Origin: Urechis unicinctus
Taxonomy: Eukaryota; Annelida; Polychaeta; Xenopneusta; Urechidae
Length of the DNA: 64,000 bases
Direction: 5' to 3'
Assembly (NCBI GenBank): GCA_034190875.2
Contig: CM067356.1
Coordinates: 65,473,298-65,537,297 of the forward strand
A model generated the notes under the pieces. The model searched no databases. It worked only from the letters and a program-made list of their open reading frames with translations, and was not told the DNA's origin. This document shows, piece by piece, positions 25,680 through 37,800 of the stretch. The position numbers were made by a program, and so were the translations under genes. Every line of letters starts with the position of its first letter. Position 1 is the stretch's first letter.

Positions 25680-26190
25680 AATCGTTGGCTCTCCTTGTCG
25701 CCTCCAGGTAGGAAATCTCTTAAGCAATCTTGCCCTGTGGCATTCCCGACCATTGATTCATCCAGCATTAATGATTTATGGTCGAGCAAAACGGGATATC
25801 GAAACCAGGTTGCATTGCGTAACGTTCTGTGTGAACTCTATTAGACATTCCATAACCTTACACTGCGACACTGCTTGCTAAATGTTGGCCTGGGAACATA
25901 GTAATGTGACCAAGCCCGAACTTGTGAATGGCCAAGCTGGCAAAGTAATCGCACTTTCGATTAACCAGGAATTAGATAAATATGGTGAGATCGATTGCAT
26001 TAGCAGACAGCATTGTACTCGTAAATAGTTAATTCAGGATAAATGCTTACACACTTTTTTTAAGTTCATGGCCGATGTAGGACGATTTAGCGTTGAACAA
26101 TTTGTACTAGTAAGGTGTTGTACATGCACATAGATGTTCGTATTTGCTACACTGATACCCTTACATTCTAGCTGACCTGTGAACGATTAC
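25680..26190 (-). repeat. Inverted copy of 5830-6330
   Basis: Reverse complement match with about one change in eight to ten bases, clearest at 25795-25990 and 26070-26180. 26191-26845 beyond it has no recognised content. Confidence 0.75.
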
Positions 26191-26845
26191 GTCTTGTGGA
26201 AACTGTGGAAAAGCTTGCTTACGAATCAGGTGTCCTTAACTTACATTATCGGCATAGGGGCTATTTTTCGTGGTATCTCCTCATGTGCACTTAGGGTTTA
26301 AGAGGTATTGAACATCTGGCCAATGACGTTATATGTCTTTAAATGTTGCTTACACAGTTGATAATTCAAGGCAGGATGTCGGAAAATATTGCCCCTTTTA
26401 CAGTGTAACCTTACATTACAGCAACAACCGCGTGACCAGGCCAAATCAAAAGCCCTAGCCCCGTGTCTCGTGCGCGTATTAATTACTGCCTACTCATTCT
26501 CGGATTTCCGTCGCGGCCAACAGGCGGCGATACTGATTTTCAACTTGTAAAACGCAAAAGCAATACACGACGTGGAACATAGAGATTTACGCTGTGGTGA
26601 ATATTCGTTGTTTTATGTTTGATAATGGTATTAGTTAGGATAAATTGCTTTTGAATATCGTTGTTTAGACTATATAGACAACACGTAAGCAACCATGTCC
26701 ATATTTAATTGCGTCGAATGGACGGCTAGGCCGATGTTCGCCAGAAAACGAAAAAGCACCCGTGGATGACCGTAACGTTTCCGTGAGTTTTATTACTGAC
26801 GTGACTAGTATATAGACTGTGTATTCGAAATTGCCAGACATCAAA

Positions 26846-26975
26846 CTAAACAAGACGACAAGCCGTGCGACGTGTCTCTTCATCAGGCGGCAATGCTGGG
26901 TTAGACTTTGAATTGGTATTGAAGTCTGCCACTGCAAACATCATGGCCGCAACATGTTTGCAACCACCATCATCA
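26846..26975 (-). pseudogene. SWIM zinc-finger exon, second half (minus strand)
   Basis: After a good splice acceptor on the minus strand (pyrimidine-rich, ending CTTGGCAG just above 26975) the frame reads a GGCKHVAAMMFAVADF block and ends at a TAG at 26846-26848. SWIM fingers have the form CxC...CxH, with the second pair in a G-C-K-H-V/I-A-A-L/M-L/M context, which this matches closely. SWIM fingers occur in MULE and Kolobok-like transposases and in many multicopy invertebrate genes, where they bind DNA or protein. The first metal-binding pair lies in the upstream exon (27108-27323). The frame stops soon after the finger, so the gene is a fragment or ends unusually early. Confidence 0.5.
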
Positions 26976-27107
26976 CTGCCAAGAACAATGAGCAAAATTA
27001 GTAACAACTTTTTTACCTCTCTTCTACTAAACCGCAACACCACATTAAACCCGGGAATGAGAAGGCAGGAATTGGTTAGCTTTATTCAAATATTTATGCA
27101 CAGTTCA

Positions 27108-27323
27108 ACAACTGCAATTATCTTTCGAAAGTGGAATCAGATTTTCAACCGTAGAAATCTCCCCATTTAACAAAATATAAAGCAAAAATAGGATCGAGAT
27201 CATTTGCATACAAGGGTTATTAAGGGGTGTGGGTAGGTATGGGTTTATAAGCGCATAACCTGGGTATTTTATATTGGTGCCTGCAGAGGTGAATGAAAGA
27301 CGATTAGATATAGGGTCAGTCAA
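27108..27323 (-). pseudogene. Candidate upstream SWIM exon carrying CxC (minus strand)
   Basis: On the minus strand an open frame of 72 codons ends in NGEIS...KDNCSC followed at once by a TGA. The CSC would supply the first two ligands of the SWIM finger completed by the exon at 26846-26975, with an intron of about 135 bases between them. The G-E-I spacing before CxC is usual for SWIM domains. The donor site is not clear, and the N-terminal part of the frame is not recognised, so the pairing is an inference. Confidence 0.35.
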
Positions 27324-27754
27324 TGGAATGCTTATAACGACAACAGCTACTCCTTGATTTCAGGAACTTAAATGAAACAATATTTATTTGATAAAGGACA
27401 AGATAATCTTATGATGTCACTCGCCTCTAATATAATAAATATGGTCATAAATGACGACAAACACAATATGTTAAGGGATATTTTTTAAGCTCAGATGTTC
27501 TTGTTCATCTCCAAGCAGATAGGAAACATTACGATTGGAGAGCTGTTTAGAGTTTGGAGCTTTAGCAAATGGGTCAATGGACACAGACTTGAGCAGCGTA
27601 GCGATTTCAGTTGTTTTATGAATACGTTTGATTGGACCAGGTTGGTGTACAAATGAGAATCGTTCTGCATGATACAATTATATACGTTTTATGGCTTCAT
27701 ACGTCAGGGAGAAACAATTGGCAATCCCCGTGGGAGCTCCCATCCTGTTTAACA
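27324..27754. other. Stretch with no recognised gene
   Basis: AT-rich sequence between the SWIM exons and the inverted repeat copy; the minus-strand frame 27471-27677 has no recognisable motif. Confidence 0.4.
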
Positions 27755-28562
27755 ACATGCCCACATTACGTCATTGCGATATAAACAGTAGTGACGCCTC
27801 CAAAGGGTGCACGTCAAGTTACCATCGTGTAAAGTTGATATAGTGTTTTTGGCACACATCAAAATGGTCTGCATCCAGTGTGGCTTAGATGAATGATCGT
27901 TGCATGTTATTTCGATTCCAAAAATCAAGCGTCAGTCTGGCTCCGTCTGTTTTACCGAATCTAACCAGCCATGTTTGAACGCATGAAGCAAACAAAGTGC
28001 GTTGGCTGACTAGATTCTCATTTGTGATTCCGTACCAGCGTCCATTAGTGCAAGTGTGATTTGGTAATTTAGATGTGGATCGAGTGGAGAATTGCTAAGA
28101 ACAAAACATCAGAGTTCATTAGATAGTTTATAGCTGGCCGTCAAACAAGGCATATCGATTATATATAGGCATTTATCGATTTCACAGAAAGTGGCAGTTT
28201 GAGCCAAACACATTGTGTATCTTGTTTTCTTGCATGTAAGTAGCATATTCTACTTCATTAGTCAGCCGACATACCCTCCTATGTATATATATATATAAAT
28301 AAATAGATATATATAGATAGAGATATAGAGATAGATAGATATATATAGAGAGATAGATATAGATATATACATATAGAGAGAGATATATAGAGATAGAGAG
28401 AGAGAGATATATATAGAGAGAGATATATAGATATATAGATATATATTTCTAAATCATATATATATATATATTTAGATACATATACATATTTATATACATA
28501 TATATATATATTAAAAATATAGATAAATATAGTTATATATATACTATATTTATATATATATT

Positions 28563-28593
<31 letters not shown>

Positions 28594-30380
28594 GCATATA
28601 TATAAATGAGTTGATTCTAAGTATGTTGTCTATCTTTAAGACTTATCTAGTTAGAAAAGAAACAGTCATACTATGCAACATTCGAACTTCAATGTACGAT
28701 CAATAACGATTGAATGATAATTATTATTTTTTTTGGTGCGGCATAACTGAAACAACTCAGAAATGCTGAAAAATGTCGTTTTAAATGCCTAGATCAGAAC
28801 ATAGTTCTAATATGTCTCATTTTTATCCTACAAAAGCAAATCAGATGATGGTCTAGAGTTGACAAGTATATTTGCAAGAGTCATCGCAATTCTTGCAACT
28901 CAACCGTATTGCTCGACGTCGCGCCTTTTTAATATCGATTTGTATTCCCGCGATACCCTAATGTCAAATTTAATCGTTCTTAAGTCAGCTAGGCTATGAA
29001 ATGTCTATGTAAACCAACATAAAAAATAATACGCGCTACGTAGACAATGTCATAGGGTTAAAACCATCGTTTTGTGGCATACGAAATATTGGTTAAAAGA
29101 CAACGATTTATTGTCACATATGTTCAGTTTCATAAGGTAGATAAAACCTTTAACATATAAATTAACACCACTTAACTGGAAATAGGTACGTGCACCTATC
29201 AATGAAGTTGAACCACTTGTGCCAGTAGGACTGGAATCATCGTAATGGTCATAACATGACCGAGCCGCAATTGAAGCACTAGGGCTAATTGAAAAGATGT
29301 CCAATGCCTTGGATGACTAATGTAACTATTGCTATTGTTCTGATGGTTCCCTCTGCCGGGATATCCAGGTACTCACAAGAAAACAAAAGAATGCTAAATG
29401 CCACACAAGAAAGGTTAACGACAGGCAGCCGAAACGCGACAATGCAAATGTCATACCCTGTGAGTGCATGATTGCTATGAGACGTAGTTGGCGTGATTCC
29501 CTCTAAGCTACTGGCTATAGCTAAACCTCACCTCAATATAAAGGCCTCAATTCTGTCAAAATGGCAGACTATCAATAAAATGGTTGTTATTCGACCTATG
29601 CCATCATTTCTATATTATCAAGTCTACTATTTTCGCTCCACTATTATTTTATAACAAGACTCTGACAACCACAAATAGTGGTTATTGTTCATAGTAACTT
29701 ATTGCAACCGTTATTGACCTCGAAACCCAAATGTGCACTTTGACACAACGTAATATGCTCTATTGAAGATTGATGTTTGTGACTACAAGCGTCTTCATAT
29801 GTAAGATTTTGAAACTGATAACATGGACTTTACAGGAAAATTTAGTAAAATGGTTTATTTGATGAAGGAACTGTGATGGTCACGGAGATTTGCTTCATTT
29901 AAATAAAATATTCGATCTCTTTGTGTAAAGATATGTCATGGAGAGTACTGTTCTTGCTTATAAACTCAGAAAATTCATTAACCTCACGCTAAAAGGTTCG
30001 TACGAGTGAGATTATTAACTTACCTTATTAACAAAAGAGAAAATACTTCAATGCGCTAGATTAAACAATAAATTGCCAGTTAAACGATTCCATGTCAATG
30101 ATGGTTAACATTTCTGAACCGATGATCACAGGGCCAATTTATATGTTTTCTATAAAAACTTTTGATTGCTTGTTTAAGCAATATATTTGGTTTCATTCTA
30201 ATTGCATTTGTGGCTGAAAACCAACAGCCAATTCAGAAGTTGTTATAAGCTCTGTGCTCCGTGGTTCCCCACCTTCATTTTACATCCTGTGGATTACTAG
30301 GCTTTTTTAATAGAATTACACAAACCAAGCGAGGCGTGCTGTCAATACTATAACAACTATGTCCCTATGGCATCGGTCCC
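27755..30380 (-). repeat. Inverted copy of about 2390-4812 of copy A
   Basis: Reverse complement of copy A, more diverged than copy B, with its own insertions. Good anchors: 27770-28260 with 4280-4810; 28930-29160 with 3900-4105; 29220-29530 with 3560-3870; 29880-29930 with 3180-3240; 30180-30330 with 2480-2640. It is interrupted between the equivalents of 4105 and 4280 by about 270 bases of unrelated sequence (28620-28890) and a microsatellite (28281-28605). Confidence 0.8.
28281..28605 (+). repeat. (TA)n / (GATA, GA)n microsatellite
   Basis: AT dinucleotides mixed with GATA and GA tracts. It lies inside the inverted repeat copy, in an interval that is contiguous in copies A and B. Confidence 0.95.
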
Positions 30381-31086
30381 GTGGAGAGCATTCTTTTGTA
30401 GCACTTATCACAGGAATCGGTGAGCCTATGGTCAGTTCCAACACAGTTGACTGAAAGGACATCTCATCATGGCATCAAGACAGGCTTTTGCTACCTATCT
30501 CAGCACCTCGCCCGTCCCTTGTGTTAGAGTTAATGTACGACACTTAGTACTGGTCCCTATACTAAATACTGCCTGTCCGACTATATCCGAGGACCAGTAG
30601 TCACTGGATGTACAATCTCTCATTTACACAAGCAATCGCCAGTATTAAGTTGGACACTTCAGTCCCCCTTACTTTCACCACTGACATTAACTGAAGCCAT
30701 CAAATTAAGACATTAATCAAGTATTTCTCGTTTTGTATTCATGTCAAGGCGTATTGCCGACAGTATGGTAATTTTCTACAGCCATTGATGCAAATTGGCT
30801 GCCCGAATCTAGAGCTACGAATTACAATTGAGAATTTGTTGATTAAAAACGTATTACATATTTATTTGACTGTTGTGTCTAATGACTAGCGGACTCAATC
30901 TTGACAGGACTCGTTAAATATATGTTGTTGCTATTTCACAATTCATGAATGAATATACATGATGTTCACACACAGCTTTCTATTGGAATTGGGGTATGAG
31001 ATGGCTTTGTTGGAGATGTTCCTTTATATAAATCGCGTGTACATAACTGCTTCTGTCCTGTGATGAATTACCTATTAACAAGTTAC
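30381..31086. other. Stretch with no recognised gene
   Basis: No repeat match, exon-like frame or RNA gene was found. Confidence 0.4.
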
Positions 31087-31217
31087 CTGGAGGTGCACCA
31101 TTTGACAGCTCCTTTATCTCGTATATCAGACGTAATAGCTCTTTTGACGCCATATTACAAGCGTCACTGATGTGCATGACGCGCGTCTTCAATTTGTCGT
31201 TGACTTGGTCGTGGGCG
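31087..31217 (-). other. Candidate internal exon, unknown protein (minus strand)
   Basis: The minus strand is open for about 43 codons and ends at a donor-like CCAG/GTAACT (junction at 31087/31086). The encoded peptide is polar and helix-like (motifs DKLKTRV and LLRLIYEIKEL). The upstream acceptor is not clear, since a stop lies just above 31217 without an obvious AG. I do not recognise the family; it may be chance. Confidence 0.2.
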
Positions 31218-33553
31218 GTGTTAATCAGTTATGACGTCGACGTCAACCTAGTGTCACGCTGGTAGCAATCCGGTTGTTAACGTATTTACTATATTAACCA
31301 CGATTACATTTTTAAGGCGCTGTGTTCGAATCACATGATAAATTTCCAGCAGTTATCTCACCCTGTTCCACTGACCATAGTAACACAATCGCATGACCGC
31401 AAATAACTACCACTAGACTATATCCCCATTCGTCGACCACTCACACCCCCTCAGCAACCACCACAATACTATTACCATGCAGGTTGACCTAAAGGGACAG
31501 TTGCATGATTTCCAATGGGCGTTAAGGTCATTGATCCCCCGGGGTATAACGCGAGGAGTTACGGGCTAAGTAAAAATGTATGTCAGTTATTTGATGCGAT
31601 TATCGGTTTAATTGTATTACTTACCTCGCAGACCGCCAAAGATGTAAGGTCAGTTTCATTGATTCGTGAATGCAGAAATTTGGAATTGATTTTGAACATA
31701 TCATATCCTGAATGTGGACTTAGCTTGATAAATAGTGGAACTCAAAGGAACGCATGAATCTTCCAACCAAAGATAGCCCGTCGTTATAGCCCGCTGATTG
31801 CCTATTTGTTTATTGTCTAATCCGATTGCATAATTTACAAGACATTGATTCATATCGGTAAGTACTTTATTCCCACCTATAATCTTTATGTGGTGCCTTG
31901 TTGAATCGAAGTCAGTTTTTTTAACCGTAGCCGCTTCACCTATGGCACTCTCACATGTAGGACCATTGTCTTCACCATCATACGCCACAACCATGCCTAC
32001 AAAACTATAGGCCAACCATTTATCTGATTTTTACTAAAGTCACATTTGTGACGAAAACAAGTTGTTTAAACCAGATGATACTATGCCTATACCATCGACC
32101 GTTATTGACAATATGAATGATATAACGTTCAGTTTCTTAATCAAACAGAGCAATGTGTACTGGTACATGCATGGTTATTCCATAAAACAAGCCATTCAAT
32201 TAGATTCCTACACCCAATCAGCATCGCTCTGGGTCGACCAGAACTTCATGGTGGAGAAATATTAGTCCCAACTAAAAAATAAAAGTGCCATTTTAATGAC
32301 CAAGCCACTACGAAACATTGTCGAAATAATTTATTTCATACATTTATAAATAAATGTGAGGTGGAGTAATTGTTTAACTGACTGCTAAGGTAACAGGCAT
32401 ATTCCTCTAAGTATGGCATTAGTACTTTGTCTTGATATTGATATGAAATATGCATTATTTAAGTTGTTCTATCAAGCATGGCAGTTTGTACTGATCCATG
32501 CATCTCATCAATGAGAGCAAAGTCGATACATTCGTCGTTACTAAACATTTCTTTAGCAAGTGTCGCAGATGCTTAAGCGAATCAGATTAATGTATCTCTG
32601 TGACTCGAAATTGATCAATACCCAATACCAACTTCATTCCCCCTTGTCCATTAATCCGCAAATTCGGCCGGAACATTCACAAAGTGCCTTCAAGTAATAA
32701 CAATCAATCAGACGTTAACTCGTTGGTTGGGTGTACATCTGTGGTGTCTTTTTACTATGTGTCCTGTCACTCGAATAAGCACTACCTGTGTCCTGCTTGT
32801 ATACTGTTAGTGTAAGCTCTGAAACTATGTCTTTTCAGGCTTGGAATGCGTTTCGCACGAGTGTGGGAAAATGTTTTGATGACTTTTGATGGCAAAAATC
32901 GTCCTTCCGTACATGCATCTGAACTGACTGGGAGCAGTTTCGGCATGAGTAAAACTCACAAGATCGAGTTGATTATATTTGTATTTACGATAGATGCATG
33001 CAATGTCAGTGGTGAGATAATGGTAATGGGTATACTTCAGTGTCGTAATCAAAAGGGTGATTACTAGCTGAATAGACAGTGCGTCAATAAGCACCCGGTG
33101 GTTGCTGGCCCTCGTATATAGTCGGCCATGCAGAATTCAGAATAGGCACCGGCACTTTGCATCTTACATTTATTGTAAAACAAGGGACGAGCGAGATGGT
33201 GAGGTAGGTAACCATAAAGTAAGCTGCCACAAGCCTGCATTGATGCCACGGTAAGACATTATATCAGCCAACCGACTGGGAACAGAGATATCGGCTCATT
33301 GATCGGTGCGACGAATTAATGATATCCAGGAGGCCAATATTACAGCTACATTTTTTCTTGGTATTTAAACCATGTTCTGATTAATACATTAAAAATGAAA
33401 ATTTAAACCATTTACAATATTGTTTCAGCTAAGCCACATGGAATACATATTTTATCAGTTGCAGGAATATTATAAAATTTGGCAGCCGATTCTTGTATCA
33501 CCAGACAAGGCCCGCAAGTATTTATATACGTAAAGAAAACAGACAAACCAAAT
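31218..33553. other. Stretch with no recognised gene
   Basis: Open frames of 60-104 codons occur on both strands (for example 31701-32015 minus and 32846-33067 plus), mostly overlapping each other and without motifs. I see no splice-site pattern that links them. Confidence 0.4.
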
Positions 33554-33568
33554 AATATACATAGATAT

Positions 33569-33610
<42 letters not shown>

Positions 33611-34080
33611 ATAGAGAGATAGAGATATAGAATAGAGAGAGAGATAGAGAGATATAGAGATCTATTAGAGAGAGAGAGAGATATATATATATATATATAT
33701 ACAAATAGATATATAGAGATGTATATATCTAGAAATATATATATATACCATTATATATATATATGAATATATATACATATATATATATACATATATATTC
33801 ATGTATGTTATATATATGCATATATATGTATATAAATATTAATATAAATATATTCATATTATATTTTTACATGTAAATATATATGCATATGTATGTATAG
33901 ATATACATATATACATATAAATACATAGATATATAGATTTAGATAGAGATATATAGATATATATAGATATACAGATATACATATATTTAGAAAATAGGGA
34001 TCTATATATATATAAATATATATAAAGATATATATAGGTATATAGGTATATATATATAGATATATATATCTCTATATATA

Positions 34081-34158
<78 letters not shown>

Positions 34159-34160
34159 CA
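33554..34160 (+). repeat. Compound (GATA/GA)n and (TA)n microsatellite
   Basis: Starts with GATA/GA tracts, passes through TA-rich degenerate sequence and ends in a pure TA run (about 34077-34146). It directly precedes a fragment of the large repeat. Confidence 0.95.
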
Positions 34161-34319
34161 TTTATCACTTACATTTTCGAAAGGTAGCCTTCTGTGAGAA
34201 GGGCATCTTTAGTTACCAGCGCGTATAGCATCTGTGACGCTTTGTCGTATTTTTAAGTTTATAATTGGTGCTCTTAGCATGATTCATACCGCTGCGCACG
34301 ACCCGGAGATATCACTCTC

Positions 34320-34560
34320 TGATGTCATGTGATCTCCATTTGCACCATTTATGTACATTAATGGATACCCTTCGTCACAATTGCTACAGTGCTCCACTTT
34401 CCTCGAGCAGGAACTGCAACAGTAGGTCCTTTCTTGTATATGCACATCACTTATACCTGACGCGATAGGAATGGACGGGTGTATCGGCTGGATATTGAAG
34501 TCAAATTTGCATACTGCCTCTTTTATGCAAATGAACAAGATACAAAATGTGTGTTTTCAG
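34320..34560 (+). repeat. Diverged fragment of 4110-4360
   Basis: Shared anchors include AATGGATAC, CAGTAGGTC followed by TTTCTTGTATATGCACA, and ACAAGATACAAAATGTG. It begins at the same point (about 4110) where the other fragment, 35540-36260, ends. Confidence 0.75.
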
Positions 34561-35539
34561 TCATTTTAAGTCTTATGAATAGATGCCGATGTGATCAATA
34601 TGCCTTGTATGCCTTGTCGATCCAGAACCATAAGTCACGCATCATGTATTCAGCGAATAAAATCAATTACCCAAAGATTCACTCAGATTCGAATACATGA
34701 CTACGTGGTTGACCCCTTTGGCGTCAGCGTTGCAGTATATACAGAGTCCTTCCAATTGATCCACGGTAACCGGAAGTAGAATATGCCGGCGACACCTAGA
34801 TAGCACCTTTCAATGTTCACACTATCTAACTATTCATGGCGGACTTTCTGAGCATACTCAACAGAAAATGGCCAATATCGCCATGATTTAATCTGGTGAG
34901 CAAGTGTCATATATATCCAAACCGTTAACTCATGGTTAGCAGGTAAATAATGGAGCAGGGAGCCAAGCTATTAAACAATCTGGAGAACTCTTTTGTTTTA
35001 TATATGAATTCTCCTTTTAGAATTTTTCAAAGGGAAATTTTGCTACCTTTGCCTTTGCGACGTCACCTAGTTACAATATGTAATACATTGGATATTTTAA
35101 TGTTTTTGTGAACATTATTCAATAGCGTTGATATCTGCATACCGTCACTGTCGAACCAGTTGAAATAGTAGATAATCATTGTGATCAGCATGTAACTCAG
35201 CAGGGTTTTCCAGATTAACAGCGTAATCAGAATTATCTTGTATTTGAAGTAGCTCTGGAAGCTCAACCACTTAATTGCCTAAGTTGGTGTAGTTTGACTC
35301 ATCGTCCATCCATACAGGTTCTATGCATCAAGGTCCTGGGTGTAGCTCGCTGGCTTGTCCTGCTCAAAGTCCTCCACGTTCGGGTTATTAACCTTTGATG
35401 AAGACGGGACTGCATGCTTATTCTACCTCGCAGGCCCTTCTGTAGTTACTGTTGGTATGTTTCTTGGCGCAAGTGGTGTCTACAGCAGTTGCCATTCACG
35501 ATGGACGATTGCCACTAGTGGTGGTAGTCAGGGTCCTGT
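34561..35539. other. Spacer between two repeat fragments
   Basis: No recognised gene. A plus-strand frame at 35355-35549 after an AG acceptor-like site (TCTACCTCGCAG near 35430) was examined and not accepted as an exon. Confidence 0.4.
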
Positions 35540-36260
35540 AATGAAATGATGGTTGGCCGAAAATATTAGGCTTGATAATATAGAAATGATGGCATAGGTT
35601 GTATTACAGCCTTTATATTAATAGTCTGCCATATTGGCGGTCTTAAGGTCTTTACTTAAAGGTTTAATTTTAGCTACAGCCAGTGGCTAAGACGGAATCC
35701 CGACAACCATGTCTCATAGCAATCATGCAATTAAAGGATATGCCATTTTCATTGTCAAGTTTCGGCTGCCGGTCGTTAATCTTTCTTGTGTGGCATTCAT
35801 CATTCTTATGTTTTATTGCAAGTACCTGGACATCCCGCCAAAGCATACCTTTTATCAACGGCAATAGTTTTATTTGTCCTCTAGGGCATTTGAATGTTTT
35901 TCATCACCCCTAGTGCTTCAATTACTGTTCGTTCATTTTACGACCAATAGAATTACTCACCCCCGCCTCCAAACTCCGTTAATAGGTGGAAGTTCCCTTT
36001 TCCAGTTTATCATTAAGTGCTCTTGTTTGACGTGTTAAATATTCGTGTCACATTATAAAACTGAACGTATGTGTCGATAAATCCTGTGGTTTGTATGCCA
36101 TAAAAAGCATGTTTTAGTCCTATGACACTTCCTACACAGCGTGCTTTATCTTTTATGTTAGTTTGCACATAACTGCAATAGCCTAGCTGATTTAAGAAAG
36201 ATAAAATTAGACAATGTTTAGGGGTATCGCGGGAATAAAGATGGACCTTAAAAGACTATA
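35540..36260 (+). repeat. Diverged fragment of 3450-4105
   Basis: Follows copy A from the AATATTAGGCTTGAT anchor to the TATCGCGGGAATA anchor and then stops, at the same place where the inverted copy is interrupted. The two fragments here are in the reverse of their order in copy A. Confidence 0.75.
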
Positions 36261-36433
36261 ACTTAAAAGGCATAGCGCCCTCTCAAGTTCATCAACGATG
36301 CTAAAACAGCAATGGCTGTATTCCTTTTTTTCAAAATAAAATACGGCCGTTGTAGATATAGAAAGAAACCTAAATGACACTAATATCCCTATCAGCTAGG
36401 GTTACCAATAGACGAACAGAACGCTAAATGCGA

Positions 36434-36990
<557 letters not shown>

Positions 36991-37429
36991 TCATCAATTT
37001 GATTAGTTATTATTAAACTAAAACTTCTAAATATTGTTGCCATAGATGCATAAGATAGGTATGGCATGTATGGCTGATTAAATTGCTTCGGTCAATTAGC
37101 TAAGTGGACCAAATTCCCCCGATACAGCTTAGTTCTGATGGCCTTGGAAGGCTCAGTACCTCGCGCTAACCGTTTGATGTTTTGACGGAAGTTACACATA
37201 GAGCACCTACTGGAGCTAATGACCTAATACCTATTACCATAGACCGAATTAGTCAACATATTGATGTGTACATGAGCTGTAATAGTCAACAACGGCTTCG
37301 TTGAGTGTCCCGTGATCCACTGAATGACACAGTATCCCAGTTTTCGTGTACACAATAATAAGCCCTTAGTTTACATATTATTATTACTTAAACCAAAGGG
37401 GTAATAAGCGGTTCTATCTGAACTCGCAC
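36991..37429. other. Stretch with no recognised gene
   Basis: Unique sequence between two microsatellite clusters; nothing recognised. Confidence 0.4.

Positions 37430-37800
<371 letters not shown>

Noticed and set aside
31318..31345. T-arm-like GTTCGAATC with a four-base stem
   Set aside because: No acceptor, D or anticodon stem can be drawn around it; not a tRNA.
31515..32265. Overlapping frames on both strands (31515-31757, 31701-32015, 32062-32265)
   Set aside because: No motif or splice signal links them; lengths are within chance for this many bases.
35355..35549. Frame after TCTACCTCGCAG reading GPSVVTVGMFLGASGVYS, faintly like a Cys-loop receptor exon start
   Set aside because: Only the first ten residues fit; the expected E-x-x-M-D-F/Y-T continuation is missing in all frames and no neighbouring exon was seen.
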